NCBI GenBank assembly: GCA_036795455.1
Contig: DAIRET010000066.1
Location: 1 to 14,270, forward strand
Reading direction: 5' to 3'
Length of the DNA stretch: 14,270 nt
From: DAIRET01 sp036795455
GTDB lineage: Bacteria > Bacteroidota > Ignavibacteria > Ignavibacteriales > Ignavibacteriaceae
Of the stretch, positions 1 to 7,193 are shown in pieces. The stretch's first letter is position 1; every line of letters starts with the position of its first letter. The notes beneath the pieces were generated by a model, which was given only the letters and a program-made list of their open reading frames with translations, searched no databases and was not told the DNA's origin. The position numbers and the translations under genes were made by a program.

Positions 1-365
1 GGGAAGTTGAGATATTCATCTATCTTATCAATTAAAAAATCGGATGTTTTATGCTCAAGTAATTCTGCTTCGTCATGAACTTCAGTCCAGCTTAAACCGA
101 GAGCTTCAACAAGAAAAAGCTCCCACAACCTGTGCCTGCGAATAACTTTTAATGCTGTCTTTTTACCGTCGGGTGTCAGCTCCATCCCTTTGTACCGTGA
201 ATAATGGATTAGTCCCAAACTGTCAAGTTTTTTCGACATGTCGCTTATTGCAGCGTTTGATACTTCAAGTTTACGGGCAAGTTCCGTAGTGGTTACTGCA
301 TCTTCTTTTGTCTCTTTGAAAACGTAAACCGCTTTTAAGTAATCTTCTTGTGATATTGTTGACAT
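1..365 (-). CDS. DtxR/MntR-family metal-dependent transcriptional repressor (3' end outside window)
   Basis: The frame opens with ATG at 365 and stays open to the left edge (121 residues visible, C-terminus missing). The N-terminal winged helix covers about residues 1-65 (QEDYLKAVYVF, then TELARKLEVSNAAISDMSKKL as the recognition region), followed by the DtxR dimerisation/metal domain with HRLWELFLVE and EVHDEAELLEH. Positions matching metal ligands of the family are D8, H78, E82, H97, E101, E104 and H105. Glu at 101, where DtxR has Cys102, is MntR-like, but the second N-terminal Glu of Bacillus MntR (E11) is Lys here, so Mn versus Fe specificity is open. The family represses metal uptake genes when loaded with Mn2+ or Fe2+. 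The start is supported by family alignment; upstream AAAGAAA is only a weak ribosome-binding site. A palindrome over its own promoter suggests autoregulation. The left neighbour is not visible. Confidence 0.93.
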   Translation of the reverse strand, partial: MSTISQEDYLKAVYVFKETKEDAVTTTELARKLEVSNAAISDMSKKLDSLGLIHYSRYKGMELTPDGKKTALKVIRRHRLWELFLVEALGLSWTEVHDEAELLEHKTSDFLIDKIDEYLNF

Positions 366-384
366 ATTTCTTTATTTTTTGTTA

Positions 385-415
385 CAAAGTTAAGCTAACT
401 TAACTTTATTGTCAA
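385..415 (-). promoter_or_regulatory. promoter of the DtxR/MntR-type repressor gene
   Basis: Read on the minus strand there is a perfect -35 TTGACA (415-410), a 17-nt spacer (409-393) and a -10 TAACTT (392-387). The -10 continues as TAACTTTG, which also fits the TAnnTTTG element of Bacteroidota promoters. Transcription would start near 380, leaving a leader of about 15 nt before the ATG at 365. Position and quality make this the best promoter in the window; it has not been tested. Confidence 0.65.
386..407. promoter_or_regulatory. palindromic operator over the repressor promoter
   Basis: Two perfect 9-bp arms, AAAGTTAAG (386-394) and CTTAACTTT (399-407), flank a 4-bp centre CTAA. Size, symmetry and the TTAAG/CTTAA character resemble operators bound by DtxR/MntR/TroR-type regulators (established for the family: interrupted palindromes of about 20 bp). 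It covers the -10 and most of the spacer of the repressor's own promoter, a geometry suited to steric repression by the metal-loaded protein. The assignment to this regulator is inference from proximity and geometry. Confidence 0.7.
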
Positions 416-494
416 GGAGAATTTAATCGTAGTGGCGAGAAAACAGGTTTTTAACTGTTTATTAATTACATCTATGATTTCTTTGTGATTTTTA

Positions 495-538
495 CTAAAC
501 ACAGTAAATTAACAGTAGTGTTAATTATCTGTGTTTAG
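495..538. repeat. 44-nt near-perfect palindrome between the repressor gene and rocD
   Basis: Outer arms CTAAACACAG (495-504) and CTGTGTTTAG (529-538) and inner arms AATTAACA (507-514) and TGTTAATT (519-526) surround a 4-nt loop GTAG. The only interruption is TA opposite AT. No T-run follows on either strand, so it does not look like an intrinsic terminator. It lies about 30 bp upstream of the proposed rocD -35, which would suit an activator/repressor site or a cruciform-forming element. Function unknown. Confidence 0.8.
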
Positions 539-568
539 AGATTGAATCCTTTTTCCCTCCTTTTCGCC

Positions 569-598
569 TTGCTTTTACAATTATACTCCATAAATTTG
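569..598 (+). promoter_or_regulatory. candidate rocD promoter
   Basis: TTGCTT (569-574), a 16-nt spacer and TAAATT (591-596) form a sigma70-like pair. The same bases read TTG, 19-nt spacer, TAAATTTG, matching the Bacteroidota -33/-7 pattern. Transcription would begin near 605, 25 nt before the start codon, with the AGGAG ribosome-binding site in the short leader. An alternative -10, TATACT at 582-587, lacks a good -35. Confidence 0.35.
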
Positions 599-630
599 AG
601 TACTGAATTTTTAATCACCATAGGAGATTT

Positions 631-1833
631 ATGACTACTAAAGAATATATCCAGATAGAAGAAAAATACGGCGCCCATAATTACCATCCTCTCGATGTTG
701 TAATCGAAAAAGCTGAAGGTGTATGGGTTTGGGACGTTGAAGGGAATAAATATCTCGACTGTCTTGCTGCGTATTCGGCAGTAAATCAAGGGCATTGCCA
801 TCCGAGAATTATAAAAGTATTGAAAGAACAAGCAGAAAAAGTTACTTTGACTTCAAGAGCATTCCGTAACGACCAGCTTCCTTATCTCTGCAAAGAATTA
901 TGCGAACTGACCGGTTACGAAATGGTTCTCCCGATGAACTCCGGTGCAGAAGCAGTTGAAACAGCATTGAAAGCCGCACGCAAATGGGGTTACAAAGTGA
1001 AAAACGTTCCGGCTGAATCAGCAGAAATTATTGCATGCAGAAATAACTTTGCCGGAAGAACAATCACTATCGTAAGTTTTTCAACCGAAGAGCAGTATAA
1101 AGATGGTTACGCTCCGTTTACACCGGGATTCAAAATTGTTGAATACGGTGATGCAGCAGACCTTGAAAAAGCAATCACCCCGAATACTGTTGCTTTTATA
1201 GTTGAACCGATTCAAGGAGAAGGCGGCGTTGTGGTTCCACCGGAAGGTTATCTAAAAGCCGCTTACGAAATTTGTAAAAAGAATAACGTCCTTTTTGTAA
1301 CCGATGAAATTCAATCCGGCCTGGGAAGAAGCGGAAAACTATTTGCATTCCAATATGAAGACGTTAAACCCGATATGGTAATAATTGGAAAAGCTTTGTC
1401 CGGCGGATGTTACCCTGTGTCAGCGGTATTGGCAAGCAAAGAAGTTCTCGGTGTTTTTAATCCGGGAGATCATGGCTCTACATTCGGCGGAAATCCGTTA
1501 GGAGCTGCAATTGCAAGAGAAAGTCTTAAAGTGCTCCTCGAAGAGGGATTGATAGAAAATTCATTCAACCTCGGGAAATATTTCCGTGAGCAATTAACGG
1601 CAATAAATTCACCTCATGTAAAAGAGATTCGCGGTAAAGGATTGTTTACAGGTGTTGAATTAAAACCTGAAGCAGGCGGTGCAAGAAGGTTCTGCGAAGC
1701 TTTGATGAAGAGAGGAATCCTTTGCAAAGAAACTCACACTCACGTTATCCGTTTCGCTCCTCCGCTTGTAATTACAAAAGAAGATATTGATTGGGCATTG
1801 AATCATATAAAAGAAGTTCTGCTCGGAGATTAA
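631..1833 (+). CDS. rocD: ornithine aminotransferase (ornithine--oxo-acid transaminase)
   Basis: A 400-residue class III, fold-type I PLP aminotransferase. Ornithine aminotransferase transfers the delta-amino group of L-ornithine to 2-oxoglutarate, giving glutamate 5-semialdehyde and glutamate, in the cytoplasm. OAT hallmarks run through the protein: VWVWDVEGNKYLDCLAAYSA near 31-50, NQGHCHPRI 52-60, MNSGAEAVETALKAARKWGY 102-121, TPGFKIVEYGD 164-174. D225 in VTDEIQSGLGR contacts the PLP ring nitrogen and K254 in IIGKALSGG is the Schiff-base lysine. HGSTFGGNPLG and the length are also typical of OAT rather than ArgD. The ATG is preceded by AGGAG (622-626) with 4 nt spacing. It is monocistronic: its own candidate promoter lies upstream and a strong terminator follows. 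Role (arginine/ornithine catabolism or proline synthesis) cannot be decided from context. Confidence 0.95.
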   Translation: MTTKEYIQIEEKYGAHNYHPLDVVIEKAEGVWVWDVEGNKYLDCLAAYSAVNQGHCHPRIIKVLKEQAEKVTLTSRAFRNDQLPYLCKELCELTGYEMVLPMNSGAEAVETALKAARKWGYKVKNVPAESAEIIACRNNFAGRTITIVSFSTEEQYKDGYAPFTPGFKIVEYGDAADLEKAITPNTVAFIVEPIQGEGGVVVPPEGYLKAAYEICKKNNVLFVTDEIQSGLGRSGKLFAFQYEDVKPDMVIIGKALSGGCYPVSAVLASKEVLGVFNPGDHGSTFGGNPLGAAIARESLKVLLEEGLIENSFNLGKYFREQLTAINSPHVKEIRGKGLFTGVELKPEAGGARRFCEALMKRGILCKETHTHVIRFAPPLVITKEDIDWALNHIKEVLLGD

Positions 1834-1839
1834 AAAATC

Positions 1840-1873
1840 AAAAGGCTGAAACCAAAAGGTTTCAGCCTTTTTT
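1840..1873 (+). terminator. rocD intrinsic terminator
   Basis: A 13-bp perfect stem, AAAGGCTGAAACC (1841-1853) and GGTTTCAGCCTTT (1858-1870), with an AAAA loop is followed by TTT and an AT-rich stretch. It begins 7 nt after the rocD stop. The A-run on the left arm means it may also work on the opposite strand, although no minus-strand gene ends here. Confidence 0.9.
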
Positions 1874-1896
1874 ATTTTAAACAAACTTAGGAAGAG

Positions 1897-3660
1897 ATGG
1901 TTCTTACAGACGAACAAAAAATAATAATTGAAAGCAAAGGAGATATAAAGATTAATGCAGTTGCCGGTTCTGGTAAAACGGCGACCGTTATTGAATATGC
2001 TAAAGCCCGTCCTTCAGAAAGTAAAATCCTTTATCTTGCTTTCAATAGGTCTGTAAAGCTGGAAGCCGAGAAAAAGTTTTCCGATAAAGGTTTGAACAAT
2101 GTACGCGTAGAAACTGCTCATTCATTAGCCTTTGATCACATTATAAGACGGGGAAGAAACAATTACAAACAACTCGGTTCATATAAGACTTATCAAATAA
2201 AAGAATTACTCAACTTAAAAACAGACAAACAACACCATACCGATCTTATCATTGCAAATCATATAAACAAATTTTCGAGTTACTTCTGCAACAGCAACAG
2301 CAAAAAAGTCTCGGAACTTGATTATACTGCAGTAGTTTCAGATCCGGCTGCAAAAGAGTTTGTATCTAAACACTATGAAGAGATATTGCAAAACACACGA
2401 CAGTTCCTTGCTAAAATGGAAAACGGGGAAATTGATATTACGCATGACTTTTACCTAAAAAAGTTTCAACTTGCTTCCCCATCCTTGGGTTACGATTACA
2501 TCCTTTTTGATGAAGGGCAGGATGCTTCACCCGCAATGCTTGATGTTTTTGTAAAGCAAAAAGCAACAAAGGTTATTGTTGGGGATACGCACCAACAAAT
2601 CTACGGCTGGCGGTATGCGGTTAACTCACTTGAGAAAGTTGATTATTCATCATTCTTTCTTACAAGAAGTTTCCGTTTTGATGAAGAAATTGCTTTCGTT
2701 GCAAAAAGAATTTTGAACTGGAAAAAAGTACTCCACCCGGAATTGAACTTTAATATTACCGGGGCAGGCAACTCTAACAAATTGAACACAAGAGCATTTA
2801 TAGCAAGAACCAATCTGTCGCTTCTTGTAAAAGCAATCGAATTACTTTTCGACAAAAAAGAAATCTCTTCCATATACTTTGAAGGGAATATAAACTCATA
2901 TACATATGCAGATGAAGGGGCATCAATTTATGATGTTTACAATTTATATTTTGAGAACTATGAATACATTAAAGATAGTCTTATCAAATCAATGAAAAAC
3001 ATCGCGGTGCTGGAAGAGTACATAGAAAAAACAAACGATAAAGAACTGAAAATAGTATTGGACGTTGTCAAAAAATACGGACGGGAACTCCCGGCTTTGT
3101 TAAAGCGATTGAAATCGGCTCACGTAGCAGATGAAGACAAAAATAAAGCAGACATGATTTTCTCAACCGTTCACAGGTGTAAGGGGATGGAGTATGATGA
3201 AGTAACTCTTGCGAACGATTTTATAAATGAACATTCACTGAATAAGATAATACGTGAAGAGGGAACTGAAAATGTTAACTCCGGCGGATTGTCCGAAGAA
3301 GTCAATCTTCTTTATGTCGCTGTTACAAGAACATTAAACTACTTGAATATCCCGCGTGATTTGATGCCGCAATCAAAAATCAATATCCTTGAGCCGGAAC
3401 CGGAGATGAAACAGAAGAAACGGCACTCCGTAAAAAGTTTTTGGAATGAATATGAAAAAACTAAAACCGAAACTGAAAAATCTTATAAACTTCAAAGCTG
3501 GGGAGCTTATCAGTCGTGGAACGAACAGCTTGACGATGAGTTGGAAATACTCTTCTGTAAAGGAAAAAGCTTGAATGAACTTGCCGAGCACTTCGGCAGG
3601 ACGAAAAATGCAATCAAAAAACGGATTAATAAACTTGAGCTATACGATAAGTATAGATGA
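1897..3660 (+). CDS. UvrD/Rep-superfamily (SF1A) DNA helicase, FBH1-like, with C-terminal HTH
   Basis: 587 residues. ATP-dependent DNA translocase/helicase motifs in order: LTDEQ Q-motif (3-7), Walker A AGSGKT (23-28), TAHSLAFDHI (73-82), Walker B FDEGQD (204-209; usually DEAQD), motif III GDTHQQIYGWR (229-239), motif IV LTRSFRF (255-261), motif V TVHRCKGMEYD (424-434) and motif VI LLYVAVTRT (471-479). From memory, ITHDFYLKKFQLASPSL, the AVNSL after motif III and the SFRF segment are much closer to eukaryotic FBH1 (FBXO18) than to UvrD, Rep or PcrA. There is no F-box. Residues about 537-587 (LNELAEHFGRTKNAIKKRI) form a helix-turn-helix of the kind seen on many bacterial DNA proteins. The ATG at 1897 follows AGGAAGAG and sits just before the Q-motif, so the start is firm. 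It has no obvious operon partner. FBH1 in eukaryotes disrupts RAD51 filaments and remodels forks; an anti-RecA role here would be inference. Confidence 0.88.
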   Translation: MVLTDEQKIIIESKGDIKINAVAGSGKTATVIEYAKARPSESKILYLAFNRSVKLEAEKKFSDKGLNNVRVETAHSLAFDHIIRRGRNNYKQLGSYKTYQIKELLNLKTDKQHHTDLIIANHINKFSSYFCNSNSKKVSELDYTAVVSDPAAKEFVSKHYEEILQNTRQFLAKMENGEIDITHDFYLKKFQLASPSLGYDYILFDEGQDASPAMLDVFVKQKATKVIVGDTHQQIYGWRYAVNSLEKVDYSSFFLTRSFRFDEEIAFVAKRILNWKKVLHPELNFNITGAGNSNKLNTRAFIARTNLSLLVKAIELLFDKKEISSIYFEGNINSYTYADEGASIYDVYNLYFENYEYIKDSLIKSMKNIAVLEEYIEKTNDKELKIVLDVVKKYGRELPALLKRLKSAHVADEDKNKADMIFSTVHRCKGMEYDEVTLANDFINEHSLNKIIREEGTENVNSGGLSEEVNLLYVAVTRTLNYLNIPRDLMPQSKINILEPEPEMKQKKRHSVKSFWNEYEKTKTETEKSYKLQSWGAYQSWNEQLDDELEILFCKGKSLNELAEHFGRTKNAIKKRINKLELYDKYR

Positions 3661-3662
3661 AG

Positions 3663-6600
3663 TTAATTATACTCATCCCAGCTTTTTATTCTCAAAGTAT
3701 CAACAGAATACTGCCTCAGAGATTTCACAAATCTTTTCGCAAACTGGATATTTGTAATTAAAGGAATATTCATATCTACGGCTTTTCTTCTGATTATGTA
3801 ATCGCTGTCAAGTTCTTCTTTGTCCGTTGTTTTGGGAATGTTTATTACAAGGTCAATTTTACCTTCGCTTAAGTAAGTCAGAATTGACGGCTCACTTTTA
3901 TCAAACGGTCTGTTAAGCGGCTCTATTTCAACACCGTTTTTTGAGTAAAACTCGGCTGTTTTCGGAGTGCCGTAAAATTTCAAACCCATATTTGCCAATA
4001 TTTTTACATGTTCTAAAAACTCAGCTTTTTCGCGTAAGCTTCCGGTAGAAAGAAGAACCCCCTTTTTCGGAATATGAAACCCTGTCGAAAGCAGACTTTT
4101 CAAAAAAGCTTCATTGAAATCATCACCCAAACATGCTACTTCTCCCGTGGAGGACATTTCAACGCCAAGAACGGGGTCAGAGCCTTTCAACCTTGTAAAA
4201 GAAAACTGTGATGCTTTGACACCTACAAAATCAAGGTCGAATGAAGATTTGTCAATCTTGGCGACTTTTTCTTCAAGCATCAATCTTGTTGCAATATCGA
4301 TAAAATTTATTTTCAATACTTTCGATACAAAAGGAAAACTTCTTGATGCCCGCAGGTTGCATTCAATTACTTTTACGGCGTTATCTTTAGCAATAAACTG
4401 TATGTTAAATGGTCCTGTAATTTCAAGTTTTTCTGCAATCTCTCTTGTAATTATTTTAACACGCCGCATTGTTTCAAGGTACGTCCTTTGCGGCGGTAAA
4501 ACAATCGTAGCATCACCCGAATGAACGCCTGCGTTTTCAACGTGTTCCGAGATTGCGTAACAAAAGAGTTTTCCTTTATCTGCTACTGCATCTACTTCAA
4601 TCTCTCTTGCATTTGTAATAAACTTACTGATAACAACCGGGTGCTCGGAGCTAATATCCGATGCTTTTTTAAGATACTCTTCAAGTTCATTTTCCGAGAG
4701 GACGATACTCATAGCAGCCCCGCTCAATACATAGCTGGGACGTATTAATACAGGGTAGCCGGCAGAGGACGCAAATTGCTTTGCCGATTCAAGATCGGTT
4801 AATTCCTTCCAATCCGGTTGATCAATTAACAACTCATCAAGTATCCGGGAAAACTTGTGCCGATTTTCCGCATTATCGATTTGTTCTGGTGAAGTTCCGA
4901 TTATTTTAACTCCCTTTTTGTGCAATGGAATTGCGAGGTTGTTCGGAATTTGCCCCCCCATTGAAACTATAACTCCGACCGGGTTTTCTTTTTCATAAAT
5001 ATCAAGGACACGCTCAAACGTCATTTCTTCAAAATAAAGTTTGTGGCAAATGTCGTGGTCGGTACTAACTGTTTCCGGGTTATAGTTTATCATTATGGTT
5101 TTGTAATTCAGTTTGTTAAGAGTTAAAACTGAATTAACACAGCACCAATCAAATTCAACAGAAGAACCGATTCTGTAAGCACCGCCTCCAAGGACAACAA
5201 CCTGGTTCGACTCTTTTAATTCTAGATCATCCTCGGTACCGTTATATGTTAAGTAAAGATAATTTGTTTTTGCAGGGAATTCCGCCGCAAGCGTATCAAT
5301 CTGTTTGACAACAGGAATGATGTTTTCTTTTTTTCTTTTTGTTTGAACGACGGCTTCATCAGTACCGCATAATATAGCAATCTGTTTATCGGAAAACCCT
5401 TTCTGTTTTGCTCGCATTAAGATATCTGCGGGAACACTATCAATTGCATATTTGGACAGTTCCTTCTTTACATCAACAATGTTTTTCATTTTATAAAGGA
5501 ACCATCTATCTATTGAGGAAAGATTATTGATTTCATCAACAGAATATCCTTCAACTAATGCTTTGGCAAGAGAGAAAATTCTTCTATCTGTGGGGATGGA
5601 GATTTCGTTTCTCAGGTCATTAATTTTCAGTTCGTTGCATACAAATCCGTTCATTCCGATATCGAGCATCCGTATAGCTTTTTGAAGAGCTTCTTCAAAA
5701 TTTCGTCCAATTGCCATCACTTCTCCGACTGATTTCATTTCGGAGCCGAGCTGTGTGCTTACAAGTTTGAACTTTTGTAAATCCCATCTTGGAAACTTTA
5801 CTACGACATAATCGAGAGCCGGTTCAAAGCATGAAGAGGTTTCTTTTGTTATTATATTTTCGATTTCATTCAAATTATAACCGAGTGCAAGTTTTGTTGC
5901 AACGAAAGCGAGCGGGTAACCGGTAGCTTTTGAAGCAAGTGCGGAACTGCGGCTTAATCTTGCATTAACTTCTATTATCCTATAATCAAACGAATGCGGA
6001 TTCAATGCAAACTGGATGTTGCATTCGCCGATTATCCCGAGATGCCGGATTAGTTTTATTCCTATAGAGCGTAAATTAAAATTCTCTTCTGCAGAAAGAG
6101 TTTGAACCGGTGCAACAACAACACTATCGCCGGTATGAATTCCCATTGGATCTACATTTTCCATTGAACAAACAGTAATGCAGTTGTTGTATTTATCTCG
6201 AACTATTTCATACTCAAGTTCTTTCCAGCCGTAAAGTGATTCTTCAATTAATATTTGGTTTGTAAATGCGAATGCACGTTTTGCTTTCTCAATCAATTCT
6301 TTTTCATTATTAACAATCCCGGAACCCAATCCGCCGAGGGCGTATGCAATTCTTACCATTACGGGATACCCGATTTTAGCAGCTGATTCAACCGCTTCAT
6401 CAACCGAAGCGACTGTTTTGCTAATCGCAATTTTCAATCCGCATTCTTTAACTTTTTTATTAAACAGAAAGCGGTCTTCGGTTTCTTTGATTGTGTTTAC
6501 CGGTGTGCCGAGTACTTTAACATTGTACTTATCAAGAATTCCTTTATCGAATAATTCAACACCGATATTCAAGCCGGTTTGCCCCCCGAATCCCAACAGA

Positions 6601-6857
6601 ATTCCGTCCGGTTTTTCTTTTTCAATTACCTTTTCTACAAATTCTTTTTTTAAAGGAAGGAAATAGACTTTATCTGCGAACTCCTCCGATGTTTGTATAG
6701 TTGCAATATTCGGGTTTATAAGAACTGTTTCTATCCCGTCTTCTTTTAATGCTTTGATTGCCTGGCTGCCGGAATAATCAAATTCACCGGCTTGCCCGAT
6801 TTGCAACGCCCCGGAACCGGGGATTAATACTTTTTTTGGTTTTCCTTTTTTAATCAT
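3663..6857 (-). CDS. carB: carbamoyl-phosphate synthase large subunit
   Basis: 1064 residues (E. coli CarB 1073). It makes carbamoyl phosphate from bicarbonate, two ATP and ammonia channelled from CarA, for pyrimidine and arginine synthesis. The two homologous halves are visible: N-half KKVLIPGSGALQIGQAGEFDYSG (in part 8-30), TGYPLAFVATKLALG and the first ATP-grasp domain (about 125-330); second half VVVLGGGAYRIGSSVEFDWC, SYVLSGAAMSIV and the second ATP-grasp domain. The MGS-like allosteric domain occupies about 930-1064 (LVINIPKTTD, SDYIIRRKAVDMNIPLITN). Wording such as FDYSGSQAIKAL, NPNIATIQTS, ADKVYFLPL and MENVDPMGIHTGDSVVVAP matches eukaryotic CAD/CPS1 rather than E. coli CarB. GAAGGAAATTC directly precedes the ATG. 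carA lies upstream on the same strand but is separated by about 700 bp holding an antisense toxin-antitoxin pair; the 3' end meets the helicase tail to tail with 2 bp between stops. No frameshift seen. Confidence 0.96.
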   Translation of the reverse strand: MIKKGKPKKVLIPGSGALQIGQAGEFDYSGSQAIKALKEDGIETVLINPNIATIQTSEEFADKVYFLPLKKEFVEKVIEKEKPDGILLGFGGQTGLNIGVELFDKGILDKYNVKVLGTPVNTIKETEDRFLFNKKVKECGLKIAISKTVASVDEAVESAAKIGYPVMVRIAYALGGLGSGIVNNEKELIEKAKRAFAFTNQILIEESLYGWKELEYEIVRDKYNNCITVCSMENVDPMGIHTGDSVVVAPVQTLSAEENFNLRSIGIKLIRHLGIIGECNIQFALNPHSFDYRIIEVNARLSRSSALASKATGYPLAFVATKLALGYNLNEIENIITKETSSCFEPALDYVVVKFPRWDLQKFKLVSTQLGSEMKSVGEVMAIGRNFEEALQKAIRMLDIGMNGFVCNELKINDLRNEISIPTDRRIFSLAKALVEGYSVDEINNLSSIDRWFLYKMKNIVDVKKELSKYAIDSVPADILMRAKQKGFSDKQIAILCGTDEAVVQTKRKKENIIPVVKQIDTLAAEFPAKTNYLYLTYNGTEDDLELKESNQVVVLGGGAYRIGSSVEFDWCCVNSVLTLNKLNYKTIMINYNPETVSTDHDICHKLYFEEMTFERVLDIYEKENPVGVIVSMGGQIPNNLAIPLHKKGVKIIGTSPEQIDNAENRHKFSRILDELLIDQPDWKELTDLESAKQFASSAGYPVLIRPSYVLSGAAMSIVLSENELEEYLKKASDISSEHPVVISKFITNAREIEVDAVADKGKLFCYAISEHVENAGVHSGDATIVLPPQRTYLETMRRVKIITREIAEKLEITGPFNIQFIAKDNAVKVIECNLRASRSFPFVSKVLKINFIDIATRLMLEEKVAKIDKSSFDLDFVGVKASQFSFTRLKGSDPVLGVEMSSTGEVACLGDDFNEAFLKSLLSTGFHIPKKGVLLSTGSLREKAEFLEHVKILANMGLKFYGTPKTAEFYSKNGVEIEPLNRPFDKSEPSILTYLSEGKIDLVINIPKTTDKEELDSDYIIRRKAVDMNIPLITNIQFAKRFVKSLRQYSVDTLRIKSWDEYN

Positions 6858-6902
6858 GAATTTCCTTCGTAATACAAATTTTAGTAGATAACAAAAAGTA
6901 GT

Positions 6903-6931
6903 TTGTTTAATGACATAGAATTATTTATTTT
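6903..6931 (+). promoter_or_regulatory. weak candidate promoter for the antitoxin gene
   Basis: TTGTTT (6903-6908), a 17-nt spacer and TATTTT (6926-6931) would start a transcript near 6938, about 19 nt before the ATG at 6957. The region is very AT-rich, so a chance match is quite possible. It lies in the roughly 100-bp divergent gap with carB. Confidence 0.22.
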
Positions 6932-6945
6932 TATCCCAAATAATT
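6919..6945. promoter_or_regulatory. inverted repeat upstream of the antitoxin, possible autoregulatory operator
   Basis: AATTATTT (6919-6926) and AAATAATT (6938-6945) are perfect 8-bp arms separated by 11 nt. It overlaps the candidate -10 and ends 11 nt before the antitoxin ATG. Type II antitoxins commonly repress their own operon by binding such palindromes. AT-rich arms make coincidence possible. Confidence 0.35.
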
Positions 6946-6956
6946 ACGAGCAACTG

Positions 6957-7193
6957 ATGACCCGAATCATTTTAGAATCGTCCGATAAAAACGATTTAAT
7001 TTTAATAAAAGAACTTGCCAAACGGCTCAAAATAAATTACCGGTTGGAAAAACTGAAAGATAAACAGCGAACCTCCGCATCAAAAAAGAACCGTAAAAAA
7101 GAACTGTCTTCAATTGACATTTCCAATTTCGGTAATCCTACCGAATGGCAGAGAAACGTTAGAGCCGATAGAAATATCGGATTCGGTACATGA
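6957..7193 (+). CDS. antitoxin of a type II (VapBC-like, PIN-toxin) module
   Basis: 78 residues if it starts at ATG 6957. An in-frame ATG at 6903 is rejected because the extra N-terminus is unlike the family and lies on the likely promoter/operator. MTRIILESSDKNDLILIKEL, then a Lys-rich linker (31-49) and the C-terminal NPTEWQRNVRADR (60-72) resemble short antitoxins found before PIN-domain toxins in Bacteroidota, Chlorobi and cyanobacteria, where a (D/N)PxxWQxxxRxDR tail is expected to wrap the toxin. The stop overlaps the toxin ATG in an ATGA arrangement, the usual translational coupling of such pairs. The ribosome-binding site is weak (GAG). It reads antisense to the carA-carB direction. 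The exact family is not certain. Confidence 0.72.
   Translation: MTRIILESSDKNDLILIKELAKRLKINYRLEKLKDKQRTSASKKNRKKELSSIDISNFGNPTEWQRNVRADRNIGFGT

Noticed and set aside
460..474. 15-bp exact direct repeat TATTAATTACATCTA, also at 12720-12734.
   Set aside because: AT-rich, only two copies, at different distances and orientations relative to nearby genes; a chance match is plausible at this window size.
535..831. A minus-strand open frame overlapping the start of rocD.
   Set aside because: It is antisense to the conserved N-terminus of ornithine aminotransferase and has no recognisable domain.
4114..4524. A long open frame on the plus strand inside carB, and similar antisense frames inside lpd, carA and the S46 gene.
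   Set aside because: They lack family resemblance and are explained as shadows of well-supported genes on the other strand.
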